A DNA stretch of 64,000 bases from Proteles cristata cristata (GCA_017311185.1 JAESUZ010003395.1:868001-932000), one strand, 5' to 3'; counted from the first letter of the stretch, positions 48,560-63,529 are shown. The notes: a model not told the origin generated them from the letters alone. Numbers and translations are program-made.

Positions 48560-49065
48560 ATTGAATCCTCCCTTAGCAGCCAACCGTACCATTTTTAGAG
48601 CTGTCATTGATCTGCTTATCCAGTAACTGTGGCTCTCCTTTGTCTCCCTTCTTTGGTTCACCGGTGACTTAGTCCACCCTGCCATCACCCTTTGCCTGGC
48701 TATTGTTATACTCTCCCACATGAGTTCTCCGCTTTAATTTCCTCATCGTGGCGCTGTCAGCACTGATAATATTATTCCTTGCCAAAAGCCTTTGGTGACT
48801 TGGGTTTGCATACAAAAATTGTGTTCTGGCTTGTTAGCATGGGTTTAGAAGCTTTCTGTAAATCAGATAATGAGTTTTCTTCTGGCCTGTCGTGTATTTC
48901 CAGTAACCTCTGCACTTGCAACATGCATTGACCCATATTCTGGTTTTCCTTCTTGTATTACCTCTTTTTCCCTATCTTCATTTGTGGAAAGCTTAGATAT
49001 TTGTCAGGGTCCAACTCAAATGTTTCTTTCACTGAGTCCTTCAATTAGAAATAACCTCCCATGCT
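48560..49065 (+). mobile_element. L2 relic
   Basis: L2-like words occur in order, including 'cttgccaaaagcctttggtg', 'ggtccaactcaaatgtttct' and 'cactgagtccttcaattaga'. Divergence is high. Confidence 0.5.
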
Positions 49066-49084
49066 CCAAAATGTTATGAAATTT

Positions 49085-49300
49085 GGGGCACCTAGGTGGC
49101 TCAGGTCAGTTAAGCATCTGACTTCAGCTCAGGTTGTGATCTCAGGGTTCGTGAGTTTGAGCTCCACATCAGGGCCGGTGCTGACAGCTCAGAGCCTAGA
49201 GTCCACTTTGGATTCTGTGTCTCCCTCTTTCTCTGCCCGTCCCCTACTCATGGCCTGTCTGTCTCTCCCCCCAAAAAATAACAAACGTTAAATAAAAATA
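49085..49300 (+). mobile_element. CAN-SINE
   Basis: Head 'ggggcacctaggtggctcag', body with 'gttcgtgagtttgagctcc', CT tract and tail 'aaaaaataacaaacgtt'. Confidence 0.92.
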
Positions 49301-49309
49301 ATAAAAATG

Positions 49310-51385
49310 CTACTATATTTAAATCTGTTCTACTTTTCTCAAAGTAATTTAGACCTGTAGATAGGCTTATAGGTGACATAAGTTATCTCTCCTTTCTCTC
49401 TGTGAGACATATGAAAAAAACTCTGCTTCTGATCAGACCGATTTAGGTTCATTTTCAACTTTGCCAGTTACTATAAGTTTGTTTTGCACAGATTACCTAA
49501 CTTTTATTTTTCTTTGTTTTTTTGTAAACATACGATTCTCAATAGTTTATCATGCTTGTCATTCAGATGTCTATTGAAAAGAATTTACTCCAATTTTTGC
49601 AATTATTACCATCAAGCAAAATTAATTAAAAAAAATTACTTAAGCCTGTGCAGAAGGCTTTAAGAGTAGGTACTGTCACAGATGCAGATGCGTATGCAAC
49701 ATTATCCTGGCCACTTGTGCCCTCGGAGCGTACAGCTGGTAGGTGTGGCACCCAGGCTTAAAAGGCTAAATAACTGTGTACGTTTTTAACTAGTGACACA
49801 AATGAAAACTCAGTATGCATCTTTGTGGCTAAAGGAATGTATGTACCGGGATTCAGGTGTGAGTGGTGAACCCAGAAATTGTGAAGCGTGGAGCCAGTGG
49901 TGTGTTAGGAGGCAGAGAAGAGCAGATTGAAGATGAAGGCCCTTCCCATACAGTTCACTGCAAAGAAGCGTTCTGACATGGTGTCTGTGATCGTCAGTTC
50001 TGCCTTTCCATTTGGAGAAATAGAGTGGCGTAAGAGCCTTCCCATACATAGCAGGAAACAAAGGCAATGGGAAGTAAAGGTTAAACTAAGTACAGAACTT
50101 GAGAATGTGGTGCGGGTGCAGATCTGGCTAGGTAAAAGGGGAAGATGATGTTTGAGACCGCCCTGATTAGTACAGGAAAGTTGTGTTCTTTATGGACATC
50201 AAAGTCTAACTTGTTTTTCATCTTTAGTTGTCTAGTGCTTTTAGTGAAAGCTATGACTTACCACCTGTACCAAATCCGGTTCTCGGAGGGGCCGCTGCTG
50301 AGACAGAATTAGGAGTAATTCCTAATGCCCTCCTAAAGCAGGGCCTTTACTGGGAGAAGCAAGTATATTACCTATGCAAGGGAAAAAGAGAAAAGCAAGA
50401 TTGGACAAAGAAAGCTTTGAGAGTGGGATGTTGATAGGACCCCTGTGAGAGTAAAGGGGGCAGGGAGGGTTGGGCCGGGGGAGCTCGGGCTGTGATACAG
50501 CTCTGCCAGGCAGCACCAGAACAGACAGTACCCATTAGAAGAGCCCCTGGGTAGAAAGGGCCACAGGGCACCCCGCGCTGTGATCCTTGTGTGGCAGGCG
50601 CTGCCTAGGAGGAGCTCACAGCTGTGGCAGTTCCCAGTGGATCGGCCACTTGAGGTTGTCAGCTTATTGCCCTCTTCACAGGGAAAAGGTCCCCTCTTTC
50701 TGGATGGGACTGGACCTCAGTGGCTGCGACACTACCTTTTCAGTAGTAGAATATTAAAGTCAAAAAGTCCAGGTAAACCTTAGTTCAGATTAGGTGGTGT
50801 TTGTTTGTTTGTTTGTTTTTTGGAGAAGGGATATTGGGGAGCCTGAAGAACTCAGTAAAACAATAAGACTCTTTGTAGAAGCTGGATTTAGTGTAGGTAA
50901 CTTGCATCATCTGGGTGTAACACATTATGACACATTTTCCCTACCCACCTCTCGAAGTTGAAAAAAAAACCAACAACTCATAATACCTATCTGCGAAAGG
51001 TGAGAAGAAAATGACTACCATGTGGAAATTAAATAATAGAAAGATCTGTGGAATTAGAGTAAAGGGGAAGCAGACAGGCTCTCCTTTTGCTCGTGGAGAA
51101 AAGAAACGATTACTAAATTCAGAAAAATCACATAAAAAGAAAATCATTTAAAATGCATCCGGGAGCTAGATATTTACATTGTCCTATGCCTAGTATGATT
51201 ACAGTGCAAATAATCATTTCTTACCTGATCTCGGTCCACTTGAGTTTCCCACTACAGGCTTGTCTAAAACTAGGGATATTACATATACTTAAACTGAAAA
51301 ATATTAGCTGGTTGTTATTTTTTATTTCACGGAAAAAAAGAAGAGATAATATTTAAAAAGTTAACTGGAAAGCAAGTTTTATTTT
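49310..51385. other. Intronic stretch with a GC-rich island of unknown nature
   Basis: No recognised transposon. From about 50270 to 50740 GC content rises visibly (for example 'ggttgggccgggggagctcg') and several short frames open on both strands. I see no splice-site pairs that make a convincing exon. An old LTR or a regulatory element is possible. Confidence 0.35.
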
Positions 51386-51389
51386 AGAT

Positions 51390-51592
51390 CAGGGGTTGGC
51401 AAACTTTTTCTGTATAGAGCCAGATAGTAAATATTTTAGGCTTTTATGAGCTCTGTGGGCCACATATGGGTCTCTGTTGCATATTCTTTTTCTTTCTTTC
51501 TTTTCTTTTTTTTCTTTTTTTTATAATCCTATAAAAATGTAAAAATCATTCTTAGCTCAAGGACACATAAAAATAGGACTTAGACTGCAAAC
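51390..51592 (+). mobile_element. hAT-Charlie-type MITE
   Basis: Starts 'caggggttggcaaacttttt' and continues 'gtaaatattttaggctttta', 'ctgtgggccacatatgggtc' and, after a T-rich expansion, 'atgtaaaaatcattcttagc'. This is the order of a common nonautonomous hAT family. The right terminal repeat is eroded and the subfamily is not resolved. Confidence 0.65.
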
Positions 51593-51684
51593 CTTATTGT
51601 GGATTAAGTTTTGCTTAAACTTATTTTTAACTTCAGCAAAATTTCAGAAACGGATAGAACCTCAAATTCTAAACTGTATTAAAA

Positions 51685-51870
51685 AAGAGAGGATGGACTT
51701 TGATGTCATACTGGCATGGGATTGAATCCTGCTTCCATCCTTTACTCGTTCTGACTTGGGCAAGTTACTTACTGGTGTGCTTAGCTTTCTGGCTGGGGGT
51801 TTGCCTGGATTTAATGAGATAATCTGTGAAAGGTACTTTGCCCAATGATTATTACATAATGAGAGCCTCA
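51685..51870 (+). mobile_element. MIR relic
   Basis: 'gggattgaatcctgcttcca', 'tcctttactcgttctgactt', 'gggcaagttacttactggtg' and 'taatgagataatctgtgaaa' match the MIR core. Confidence 0.75.
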
Positions 51871-52696
51871 ACAAATTTTCTTCCTTCCTTTCCTTTCTTT
51901 TCTTGTTTGATAATATTTCCCAGTCTTTTCTTTCTTTCTTGAATTTCTCCAACAGAATTCTAGACTGTGTATTTCTAATGTAATATCTTCATAGAAACTC
52001 TCACTTTGACCTCGTTTGTATAAAGTTAAGTGATCAACATTTTGATTACTTGGGACAAATTATTAACTTTACTTACACCAAAATCTATATGCACCAAATG
52101 CAGTCACTCATAAATTTCTTCAGTACTGTATATCAAGATCTATAATGTTGACAGATACTAGTGGGAATTTTAGAGAATTTATCCAATTCTCATATAAATA
52201 TTTTAAGCCATATGCTACATTATTAGATTTAAAAAAAAAAACCCTAAAAATACAGGGGATTTATATAGGGTGGTGAGGAGAGTTAGTTGTTTGTTTTACC
52301 ATTTTGTTCAATAGCCTTTTATGATTATTTGAATCCTGCCCACAACTCTCTATTAAGACCACTAGTCATGCATCCAAAACTGAGGACTAAGTATATAAAG
52401 CATAAATTAACGAATTAAAGACTCCATCTATAGGCAACAATATAATGATATGGGATTCCAAAACCCCATTTTCAACAACGGATAGATCATCCAGATGAAA
52501 ATCAGTGAGGAAACATTGGGCTTTAACTGCATGTTAGACCAGATGCACTAACAGGCATATACAAATCATTCCAAACATCTGCAGCAGAATATACATTCTT
52601 CTGAAGCACACATGGAACATTTTCTAGAGCAGATCGTATGTTAGGCCACAGAACAAGGCTTAATGAATTTAAGAAGATTGAAATATCAAGCATCGT

Positions 52697-52924
52697 GGGG
52701 CGCCTGGGTGGCTCAGTCAGTTGAGCATCCAACTTCAAGCTCAGGTCATGATCTCGCGTTTTGTGGGTTCAAGCCCCACGTCAGGCTCTCTGCTGATAGC
52801 TTAGAGCCAGGAGCCTGTTTCAGATTCTGTGACTCCCTCTCTTTCTGACCCTCCCCTGTTCACGCTGTCTCTATCTCTCTCTCTCTCAAAGATAAATAAA
52901 ACATTAAAAACATTTTTTTAAAAG
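52697..52924 (+). mobile_element. CAN-SINE nested in L1
   Basis: Near-consensus copy with TSD 'atatcaagcatc' at 52683-52694 and 52925-52936. A non-templated 'gt' lies between the left TSD and the head. Confidence 0.94.
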
Positions 52925-53080
52925 ATATCAAGCATCATTTCCAACCACAACGTTATGAAACTTGAAATCATTTATAAGAGGGAAACTGGAAACTTCACAC
53001 TGGAAATTAAACAACATGCTCCTGAGCTACCATTATTGAAAAGGACATCAAAGGAATTACCAAATCAAAAGGGACAGCAA

Positions 53081-53163
53081 GGGTATCTGGCTGGCTCAGT
53101 TGTGTGAGTTTGAGCCCCACGTCAGGTATAGAGATTACTTAAATATCTTTTTTAAAAACAAAA
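53081..53163 (+). mobile_element. Partial CAN-SINE
   Basis: Only 'agggtatctggctggctcag', a B-box-like 'tgagtttgagccccacgtca' and 'gagattacttaaatatc' remain. The middle is deleted. It is an old, shorter subtype. Confidence 0.75.
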
Positions 53164-53525
53164 AGGCACATCAAAGAATACCTCCAAACAAATGAAAGTG
53201 TAAAGACAACATACCAAAAATTATAGGATGCAAGAAAAGTGTTTCCATAGGTAAGCTTATAGTGATAAATGCCTACACTCAGAAAAAAAGAATGATCTTA
53301 AATAAACAACTTAACTTTACCCCTAAAAGAACTAGAAAAAGAACAAACACAAAGTTAGTAGAAAGAAGAAAATAATAAACTGCAGAGCCAAAATAAATGA
53401 AATAGAGACCACAAAGATCAAAGAAATGGAGCTGGCTTGTGAAAAGATAGACAAACCTTTAATAGAAAAACTCATATCAATGAAGTCAGGGATGAAAGAG
53501 GAGAGATTATAACTAACAAACTGTA

Positions 53526-53650
53526 GGGGCTCTCAGGTGGCACAGTTGCTTAAGTGTCTGACTCTTGATTTCAGCTCAGGTCATGATATCAAGATTTGTG
53601 AGTTCGAGACCTCATCGAGCTCTGCACTGGTAGCACAGATCCTGCTTGGG

Positions 53651-53712
<62 letters not shown>

Positions 53713-53790
53713 TCCCTCTCTCTCTCTCTCTCTCCCTCTCCCTCTCCCTCTCTCCCTCTCCCTCTCTCAAAATAAACATTTTAATTAAAA
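53526..53790 (+). mobile_element. CAN-SINE with greatly expanded CT tract
   Basis: Old-subtype head 'ggggctctcaggtggcacag', then a CT/CCCT array of about 115 bp replaces the usual short CT tract. Tail is 'caaaataaacatttt'. Confidence 0.9.
53652..53767 (+). repeat. (CT)n/(CCCTCT)n microsatellite
   Basis: Pure CT for about 55 bp, followed by CCCTCT-type units. It creates Leu-Ser repeat frames that are not genes. Confidence 0.97.
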
Positions 53791-56480
53791 GAAACCTCTA
53801 AGAATCCTGAGAAACTACTGTGAACAATTAGATGCCAACAAACTAGATAAACTAGAAGAAATGGATACATTGCTAGAAATAAGCAACCTACCAAGATTGA
53901 ATCAAAGAGAAATAGAAAATGTAAACACAACTATTACTAGTAAGGAAGAAGGAAAAGTCCAGGACCAGATGACTTCCCAGGTGAATTCTACCAAATATTT
54001 AAAGAAGAATTCATATGAATTCTTTTCAAATTCTTCCCCCAAAATAGAATAAGGACATACTTCCAAACTCATTTTAAGAAGCCAGCATTACTGCAGTACC
54101 AAAGCCATGTAAGGATGCTATAGGGAAAAAACAAAAAAATACAGGTCAATATCCCTGATGACCGTAAGTGCAAAAGTACTAAGCAAAATATTAGTAATCC
54201 AATTTCAACACTACCTTAAAGGGTTAATACACCATGATCAAGTGGGACTTATTCCTGGGATGCAAGGATGGTTCAAATAAGCAAATCAGTCAGTATGATA
54301 CATCACATTAACAAAATAAGTACTAAGAATCATACGATCATATAAATAGATGCAGGAAAAAACATTTGACAAATTCAGCATCTTTTCATGATTACAAAGT
54401 CTCTAAGAATTAGTTATAGAAGGAACGTAGCTCAGCCAGCATCGTAAGTGATGGTGAAAAGCTGAAAGCTCTTCCGCTAAGAGGAGGAAAATGACAGGAA
54501 TGTCCACTGTCACCATTTTTATTCAGTATAGTACTGGAAGTCCTACTCAGAGTAATGCATCAAAATAAGTAAATAAAGTCATTCTTATAGGAAAGGAAGT
54601 AAAATTGTCTCTGTGGATGACATGATGATATATACAGTAAACCCTAAAGATTGCACCAAAAAAAAAAATTAGAAGTAATAAAGAATTTCAGTAAAGTTGC
54701 AGGGTACAAAATCCATGTAGAAATATCAGCTGCATTTCTATACATGAACAAAGAGCTATTAAAAAGAGAAATTAAAACAATCCCATTTATAATAACATCA
54801 AAAAGAATAAAATAGGAATAAATTTAACCAAGAACATGAAAGATCTGTATACTGAAAACCATAAAAAAATGATGAAAGCAATTGAAGAAGCCACAAATAA
54901 ATGGAGAGACATTCCATGTTGATGGGTGGGAAGAATTAAAATTGTAAAAAATGTATATACTATCCAGAACAATCAATAGATTCAACTTAGTCTCTATCAA
55001 AGTTCCAATGGCCTTTTTCACAGAAATAGAAGAACAGTTTTAAAAATGGTTTGAAACCACAAAAGACCCTGAGTTGCCATGGCAATCCTGAGAAGGAAGA
55101 ATGGTGTTGGAGGCATCACACTTCCTGAACTCAAACTGGATTACAATGTTCTAGTAATCAAAACAATATGGTGTTAGCATAAGAACAGAAACAGAGATCA
55201 ATGCAACAGAACAGACACCCCAGAAATAAACTCATGCATATACAGTCAATTAATTATTGACAAGGAGCCAAGAACGTATATAGGAAAGGATAATCTCTTA
55301 GATGGTGCTGGGAAAACTGAACAGCTACATGGAAAAGAATGAAACTGGACCCATATCTTATACCACACACAACAATTAACTCCAAATGGATTAAAGACTT
55401 TGAACATAAGACTTGAAGCCATAAAACTTCTAGTAGAAAACATAGGGAAAAGTCCTTGACATTGGTTTTGGCCTGATTTTTGGATCTGACACCAAAAGCA
55501 AAGGCAACTAAAGCAAAAGTAAACAAGTGGGACTGCATCAAACTCAAGAGCTTTTGCATATTAAAGGAAACTATCAACACGATGAATAGGCAATTATGGA
55601 ATGGGAAAAAACACGTATAAAGCATGTATCCAATGAGAGCATATCCAAAATAGGAAAAGAACCCCTATAACTCAATAACAAAAACAAATAACCCGGTTGA
55701 AAAGTGGGCAAAGGATATGTATAGACATTTTCCAAAGAAGACATCCCAATTTGCCACCAGGTATATAAAAGCGTACCCAGCATCACTAAATCATCAGAGA
55801 AATGCAAATCAAAACCACAGTGCGAAAGCAACTCACACCTGTTAGGCTATTATCAAAATGACCAGATAACAAATGCTGACAAGGGTATGGGAAAAGGGAA
55901 TCTTTGTGCACTGTTGGTGGGAATGTAAACTGCCGCAGCCACTGTGGAAAACAGTACAGAGGTTCTTCAAGAAATTAAAAATAGAACTACCATAGGATCC
56001 AGCAGTCCACTTCTGGGTATATATCCAAAGGAAGCGGAATCATTGTCTCTGAGACTTACCTTTACTGTCATGCTCACTGCAGCATTATGCAAATGAATTA
56101 CTGCATTCTGAGTCAAATGGTTAGCTATGTTTTCTTTATTATTAGCTTCTTGTCTTTATATTAACTGTGGACCCTGCACTGCCGTTCAGACTTTGAGTAA
56201 ACCACCACAGTCGTGAGACCCACGGCACAGTGATGATTGAGAAGGCCTTAATGTTCCCTCTCAGCTTGACTAGATTTTAGACAATTTTCTTCTGGATTAT
56301 AGGGCCCTATCCTCCCCCCCCCCTTTTTTTTTAAAGCATTTACTCAAGAACACTTAAAATTGGAAGTTCTTGCTCTGCGTCTTTGAGACATAAATCTGTT
56401 CCCAGCCTCTTGCCAGTTGTACAAACAAGGAATGTCTTTCCCAAGGACCTGGGAGCCATCCCTTTAAAATGTAGTCATTA

Positions 56481-56707
56481 AGGGGCACCCAGGTGGCTCA
56501 GTTGGTTGAGCATCTGGCTTCGGTTCAGGTCATGATTTCATGGTTTGTGGGTTCGAGCTCCGCGTTGGGCTCTGTGCTGAGAGCTCAGAACCTGGAGCCT
56601 GCTTCTGATTCTATGTCTCCCTCTTTCTGCCCCTCCCCAGCTAGAACTCTGTCTCTCTCTCTCCCTCAAAAACAAATAAAATTTAAAAATTATTTTAATA
56701 AATAAAT
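56481..56707 (+). mobile_element. CAN-SINE
   Basis: Head 'aggggcacccaggtggctca', tail with AATAAATAAATAAA. A 15 bp TSD with one mismatch, 'aaaatgtagtcatta'/'aaaatgtaatcatta', lies at 56466-56480 and 56708-56722. Confidence 0.94.
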
Positions 56708-56999
56708 AAAATGTAATCATTAGTAAGGATTGTGCCCTTATTGTCTCTGATAGAGAGGCGGAGCCTACATACCAGTTAACAAATGGACAACCTACTCTCG
56801 CTGACCAGCCTTGTCTCTTGACCTCCTCCGGTCGTGTCACTAGCTCACCCCCAGGACTCAAAAACTTGCCTGCATTTTGTTTCATTGGAGTTGAATTCAA
56901 GCCCTACCCAACTGCACCAATCTCTCTCCCTTATTCAGTAGTCTTCTTTGTCTGTTTGACTTGACCAGTACAATTTCCCTTTGACCGTGATTGAGATGG

Positions 57000-57185
57000 A
57001 GGACTCTAGGGTCAGACTCTGGCTCTGTTTTACTTCAGAAATCACATGATTTCACCAGGCTTCAGTTTGTACTTGAAAAACGATGGAGATGATGGTACCT
57101 ACCTTCAGGATTTCTGTGAGGATGCCATTGGTCAGTGAGCAGAAAGCTCCTAGCATGCTGCCTCGTGAGCATTAGGCATAACAAA
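57000..57185 (+). mobile_element. MIR relic
   Basis: 'gggtcagactctggctctgt', 'accaggcttcagtttgtact', 'cgatggagatgatggtacct' and 'aagctcctagcatgctgcct' follow the MIR consensus. Confidence 0.75.
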
Positions 57186-57238
57186 TTTTAGTTCTGATTT
57201 TTTTTTTGTTACTAATGACTATATGAAAAGCTTCTTGA

Positions 57239-57291
<53 letters not shown>

Positions 57292-57315
57292 CACACACAC
57301 ACATACATACATACA
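57239..57315 (+). repeat. Compound (CA)n(TA)n(CA)n(CATA)n microsatellite
   Basis: About 76 bp of pure alternating pyrimidine-purine repeat, likely polymorphic. Confidence 0.97.
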
Positions 57316-57849
57316 TTCCTCTAGCATATTTAAAAGGTTTCCTGTAGCTCAATTACCAGTATGTATATTTTCAGGGTATCTGCTTTGCAAAGTGAAGTCT
57401 ATTTAGTTCTTGAACTAAAACGAGTGCATCATAAATAGTGAAAGCAAGCAACCACTTATACATCTAATCCTGGAGCCTAGTTATTTAGGGCAGAGGGATA
57501 GGGTTACTTCTGAGGCCATGTTGAGAAATGGTGTCTGTGGGCGAGAGAGACAAAACTGAAATATCATGTTTTCAGACACTCTAGCAAGCTATATTCTCCA
57601 ACAAATGAAGAAAACTCTGTGCTTCTTATATCTTGAAGGTCAAACTATCTCCTTCTTGGGCTATCATAAAACCAAAACCTTAGACTAACATTTAATACTA
57701 AATTTTCTTTTAATGGGTATTATATTTTAAAATGCAAGTTGTATTGTAGTACTCTGTTGTCTTGAGCTGTATCATGAAATGTTGCCTCAGACCTTAAATT
57801 TTAAAGAAATGCATATGAAACAGTACATTTATGACTTCTTAACTGGTTT

Positions 57850-58011
57850 GGGGTACATGGGTGGCTCAGTTGGCTGAGTGTCAGACTCTTGATTTCGGCT
57901 CAGGTCACAATTTTATGGCTCATGGGTTCAAGCCTTGCATCAGGCTCCTCATTGACAGCCAGGAGCCTGGTTGGGATTCTCTCTGTCTCCTTCTGTTTCT
58001 GCCCCTCTCCA

Positions 58012-58105
<94 letters not shown>

Positions 58106-58123
58106 CGAAACAAAAACTTTAAA
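57850..58123 (+). mobile_element. CAN-SINE with expanded CT/CA tract
   Basis: Old-subtype head 'ggggtacatgggtggctcag' with 'gactcttgatttcggctcag'. The CT tract has expanded and passes into (CA)n before the A-rich tail. Confidence 0.92.
58015..58102 (+). repeat. (CT)n(CA)n microsatellite
   Basis: About 27 CT units directly joined to about 16 CA units, inside a SINE about 0.9 kb upstream of the VRK2 exon at 58981. Confidence 0.97.
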
Positions 58124-58911
58124 AAATTTCTATACTGCTTTCTTTTTGGGGGGAGCATGGTTACCTAGTTGTGAACTTCTGTATTCTGACTACATGTCAG
58201 GATAAATGTCTAGTCATTGCAGTTTCCTATTCATTGCATGCTGTATCTGGAAAACTACTTCTCCCCCCTTCTTTCTCTCTCCAAAAGTAATCTGAGAAAA
58301 ATTCACTTGAATTGCCATCTGCCTTTTAACAATCTATATTCTGTTTGGAGACCCTGCTTGCAATTCTGACTGACTTACAGAGATAACAGTGATGATATGG
58401 ATCGGTCTAAAAGGCCAAAAGTACTGCATTGATGTTCCCTTCTTAAATACAGATGTGGTGGGGTGTTTTTTGTTTTTCTGTTTTTAAAGAGTCTTTACCT
58501 CTTATCACTATTTCTCTAATTCCTGTTAACAGAGATTTCGATAACTTTAGGTTTACATTTTTAGGTTGTTAGCTCTCCTCTCCTCTCCCTGCTTGAACCA
58601 TTTATATATTTCAGGGAGGGGTTACATGAAAAGGTAGATCCCATAAGCTTTATGAATACAGATTTTTTTTTAAAACTTATTGTAGTTTATGATATTTAGA
58701 TGCCCACCTGGAGTGAAGGGAATTTAGGAGTAAAATAAAAAAGGACTAAAATTTAAGTCAACTCAGAAATGAGATATGTCTACTCTGAAGTAAGGATTTA
58801 AACTCGAAAGTTAGTTGTTATGGCCCCCAGTTGTACATATTTTATCCTCAGGCACCATTTGGTTTAATAAAATGTAGATCTGAGGCTGTTCTTAACCTAT
58901 CAGTTTCTTAA

Positions 58912-61345
<2,434 letters not shown>

Positions 61346-61664
61346 GTTAACCCTTTAAAGAACATGAGGATTAGGGGGAGGTGATTCCCCACACAGTCAA
61401 AACTCCAAGTATAAATTTTGACTCCCCCATAACTTAACTACTGAATAACCAGAAGCCTTACCAGATAACATAATCAATTAGTATGTTTTTTATGTTACAT
61501 GTATTATGTACTGTAGTCTTATATTAAAGTAAGCTAGGGCAAGAAAATAGTACTAAGAAAATTGTGAGGAAGAGAAAAATGCATTTACAGTGCTGTGCTG
61601 TAAAAAATCTGCATAGAAGTTGACCCATACAATTCAAATCTGTGTTGTCCAAGGGTCCACAGTA
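61346..61664 (+). mobile_element. Tigger/MER2-like DNA transposon (MITE)
   Basis: The ends are inverted-repeat-like: 'gttaaccctttaaagaacat' at the left and 'gttgtccaagggtccacagt' at the right. Inside are 'ttttgactcccccataactt', 'gccttaccagataacataat', 'aagtaagctagggcaagaaa' and 'gaggaagagaaaaatgcatt'. This order matches MER2-type nonautonomous pogo/Tigger elements as I recall them. Confidence 0.7.
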
Positions 61665-61722
61665 TACACATATATACATACGTACATGCATGTGTACACA
61701 CACATATATATATACATAGATG
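61665..61722 (+). repeat. Imperfect TA/CA/CATA simple repeat
   Basis: Alternating purine-pyrimidine words ('tatacacatatatacatacg') adjoin the right end of the Tigger-like element. They generate artificial Tyr/Cys/Ile-rich minus-strand frames. Confidence 0.85.
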
Positions 61723-61724
61723 CA

Positions 61725-63525
61725 TATAAGTATGTATATTTGCTGAAATTTTAGCACGCAGTTTTAGTCTGGTATATGAAGTGAAGGGTTTGAGATCCTC
61801 AAATGTTTGAATACTATTCATTCCTAACGTTTTGCATTTAATTTTCCAAAATAAAACATTTTACTTTAGGATTTTATTTGGAATGAAATAATCATTTAGT
61901 CATACCTAGAAACCAGAATAAACAGGGCCATAAATCCTGTAGGTAAATGCAAAAGGTCAGATTCATAAATATTCATGTGTTTACTTTTCAGTACAGTCAC
62001 TATGTAGTTTAATCTCAGAAAAAAATCTTTTCTCTACCAGTCCAGCCATGAGGTCAAATAAATACTGAGAAAGATAATACAAAGGAAAACATAAAGAGCA
62101 AAACAAGTGATCTCTAAGAAGTAGAACCTCTAGTTGTCAGAACGTTTGCTATATGTCAGGTGTGACTGGTCAGGCCCAGGGAAATATGCAGACATCCATG
62201 TAAAGCTGGCTTCAGAATTAGCCACTTAACGGAGGCTGTTAACGTGATCAGCCTATCTGGTCTCTCCTACTTTTTGTAGTGGATACTCAAAAACCAGAGC
62301 TAACTCTCATTTTTCTGTGGATTGGTTGGGTTTTTCTAATGAAAGAGTTTGTATAAGGTGTCCATCAGCAGTTTCGCCTAAGCATTTTCTAGTTCAACTT
62401 TATGTAGAAAGGAAGGCAGCTTGTATGATTACAAACCCAAAGGTATGAATAGAGGCTACAGAGATGGACGGATAGATGGATGGGCATTTCCAAGACTGCC
62501 CTCCATCTCTGTATACCTGTATGCTTTATAAAAATTGCAGTTACTCTTCTAAACTCAATTCTCTTGTATGACCTAAAGGTATTTTCTCAGTGGCTGAAAT
62601 GCTTCATTTAGTGTAAAATTAGAGTAATATACATTGCGTTTATCTGTCTTTTCTATTATTAATTTTTTATTCTTCATAAAAACTAACATGTATAAACATT
62701 GACATATTTTGGGCTTGTTGCCTGATAATTAAAGAGAATTATATCTGTGTCAAATATACTGTTTTAAAATTTGTTACATTCTTAGTAATGTTAAAAAGCA
62801 ATATTTGGATCAATGTGTGGTATGGATTTTTGTAGATTTTTCTACTCACTGAGGCATGCAGTCAATACCTAATTTCTCCAGAGATATACTGCATTTAACA
62901 TATTGAGTTTTTTTAAATACTTCAGACCTCTGCATTGAGTGTATAATACCTGTTTTAATTTGACATCATCGATGACTCTAAAATATGATATCTAAATTGC
63001 ATTTTAAATGTCCATTTGTTTGTGTAATATATTCAGTATCAAGGAAAGAGACATAGACTTTTTTTCAAATTTTTGCCAGTTGCTACGGTGTACGCAATCC
63101 AAGTCTTGTGTTATTTCTTGCACAGTTTCCTTTCACCCTAAACTAGCACTCCAGCTTACAAAATGTATGTGAAATAAACTGAGAGTGTATTTTCATGTTA
63201 GCAAACTTGAGGAAATGATATGGTTTATACAATATTTATCTCCTTAAACAATGATTCAAAAAAGGGAACCTATTTTTCAATTATGGTATTAAGGTAAACC
63301 ATCAAGCGTGGATCGTGTTAGTAGTCAGAAAAACATACCACTGATTTCTGTTTTTTGGTAAATTTGACTGCTATAAATTGTCTTTGGTTGATCTATAAAT
63401 AGAAAATAAGACACTATTTCTGCTACATGGCATAACCCAATTTTGACATTTGGACATGACTCTTAAAGCCTTAACATAGGTCTTAATCTATTTGGTTGGG
63501 TTAATAATACACATTGACCAAATGT
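61725..63525. other. AT-rich intronic sequence, nothing recognised
   Basis: No exon or assignable repeat was seen. In particular the next expected VRK2 segment (SRRSDVEILGYC in human) does not appear in any forward frame that I could find. Confidence 0.5.
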
Positions 63526-63529
63526 AAGA

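Larger units (their letters stand above)
52330..56090 (+). mobile_element. L1 ORF2 remnant, sense, with three nested SINEs
   Basis: Sense ORF2 runs from the endonuclease/RT linker ('ctccatctataggcaacaat') through the RT domain (frame 53861-54052 reads EEMDTLLEISNLPRLNQREI-like) to the C-terminus ('ccactgtggaaaacagtaca', 'ccacttctgggtatatatcc'). Many stops and frameshifts make it inactive. The 5' half and the 3'UTR are missing. SINEs interrupt it at 52697, 53081 and 53526. Confidence 0.85.

Noticed and set aside
53537..53788. Leu-Ser repeat protein
   Set aside because: Translation of a SINE and its CT microsatellite.
55254..55625. 123-codon minus-strand frame
   Set aside because: Antisense of the sense L1 ORF2 at 52.3-56.1 kb.
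56538..56900. 120-codon minus-strand frame with a RERERQ motif
   Set aside because: Most of it is the reverse strand of a CAN-SINE.
57861..58205. 114-codon frame with Ser-Leu and His-Thr repeats
   Set aside because: Translation of a SINE plus CT and CA repeats.
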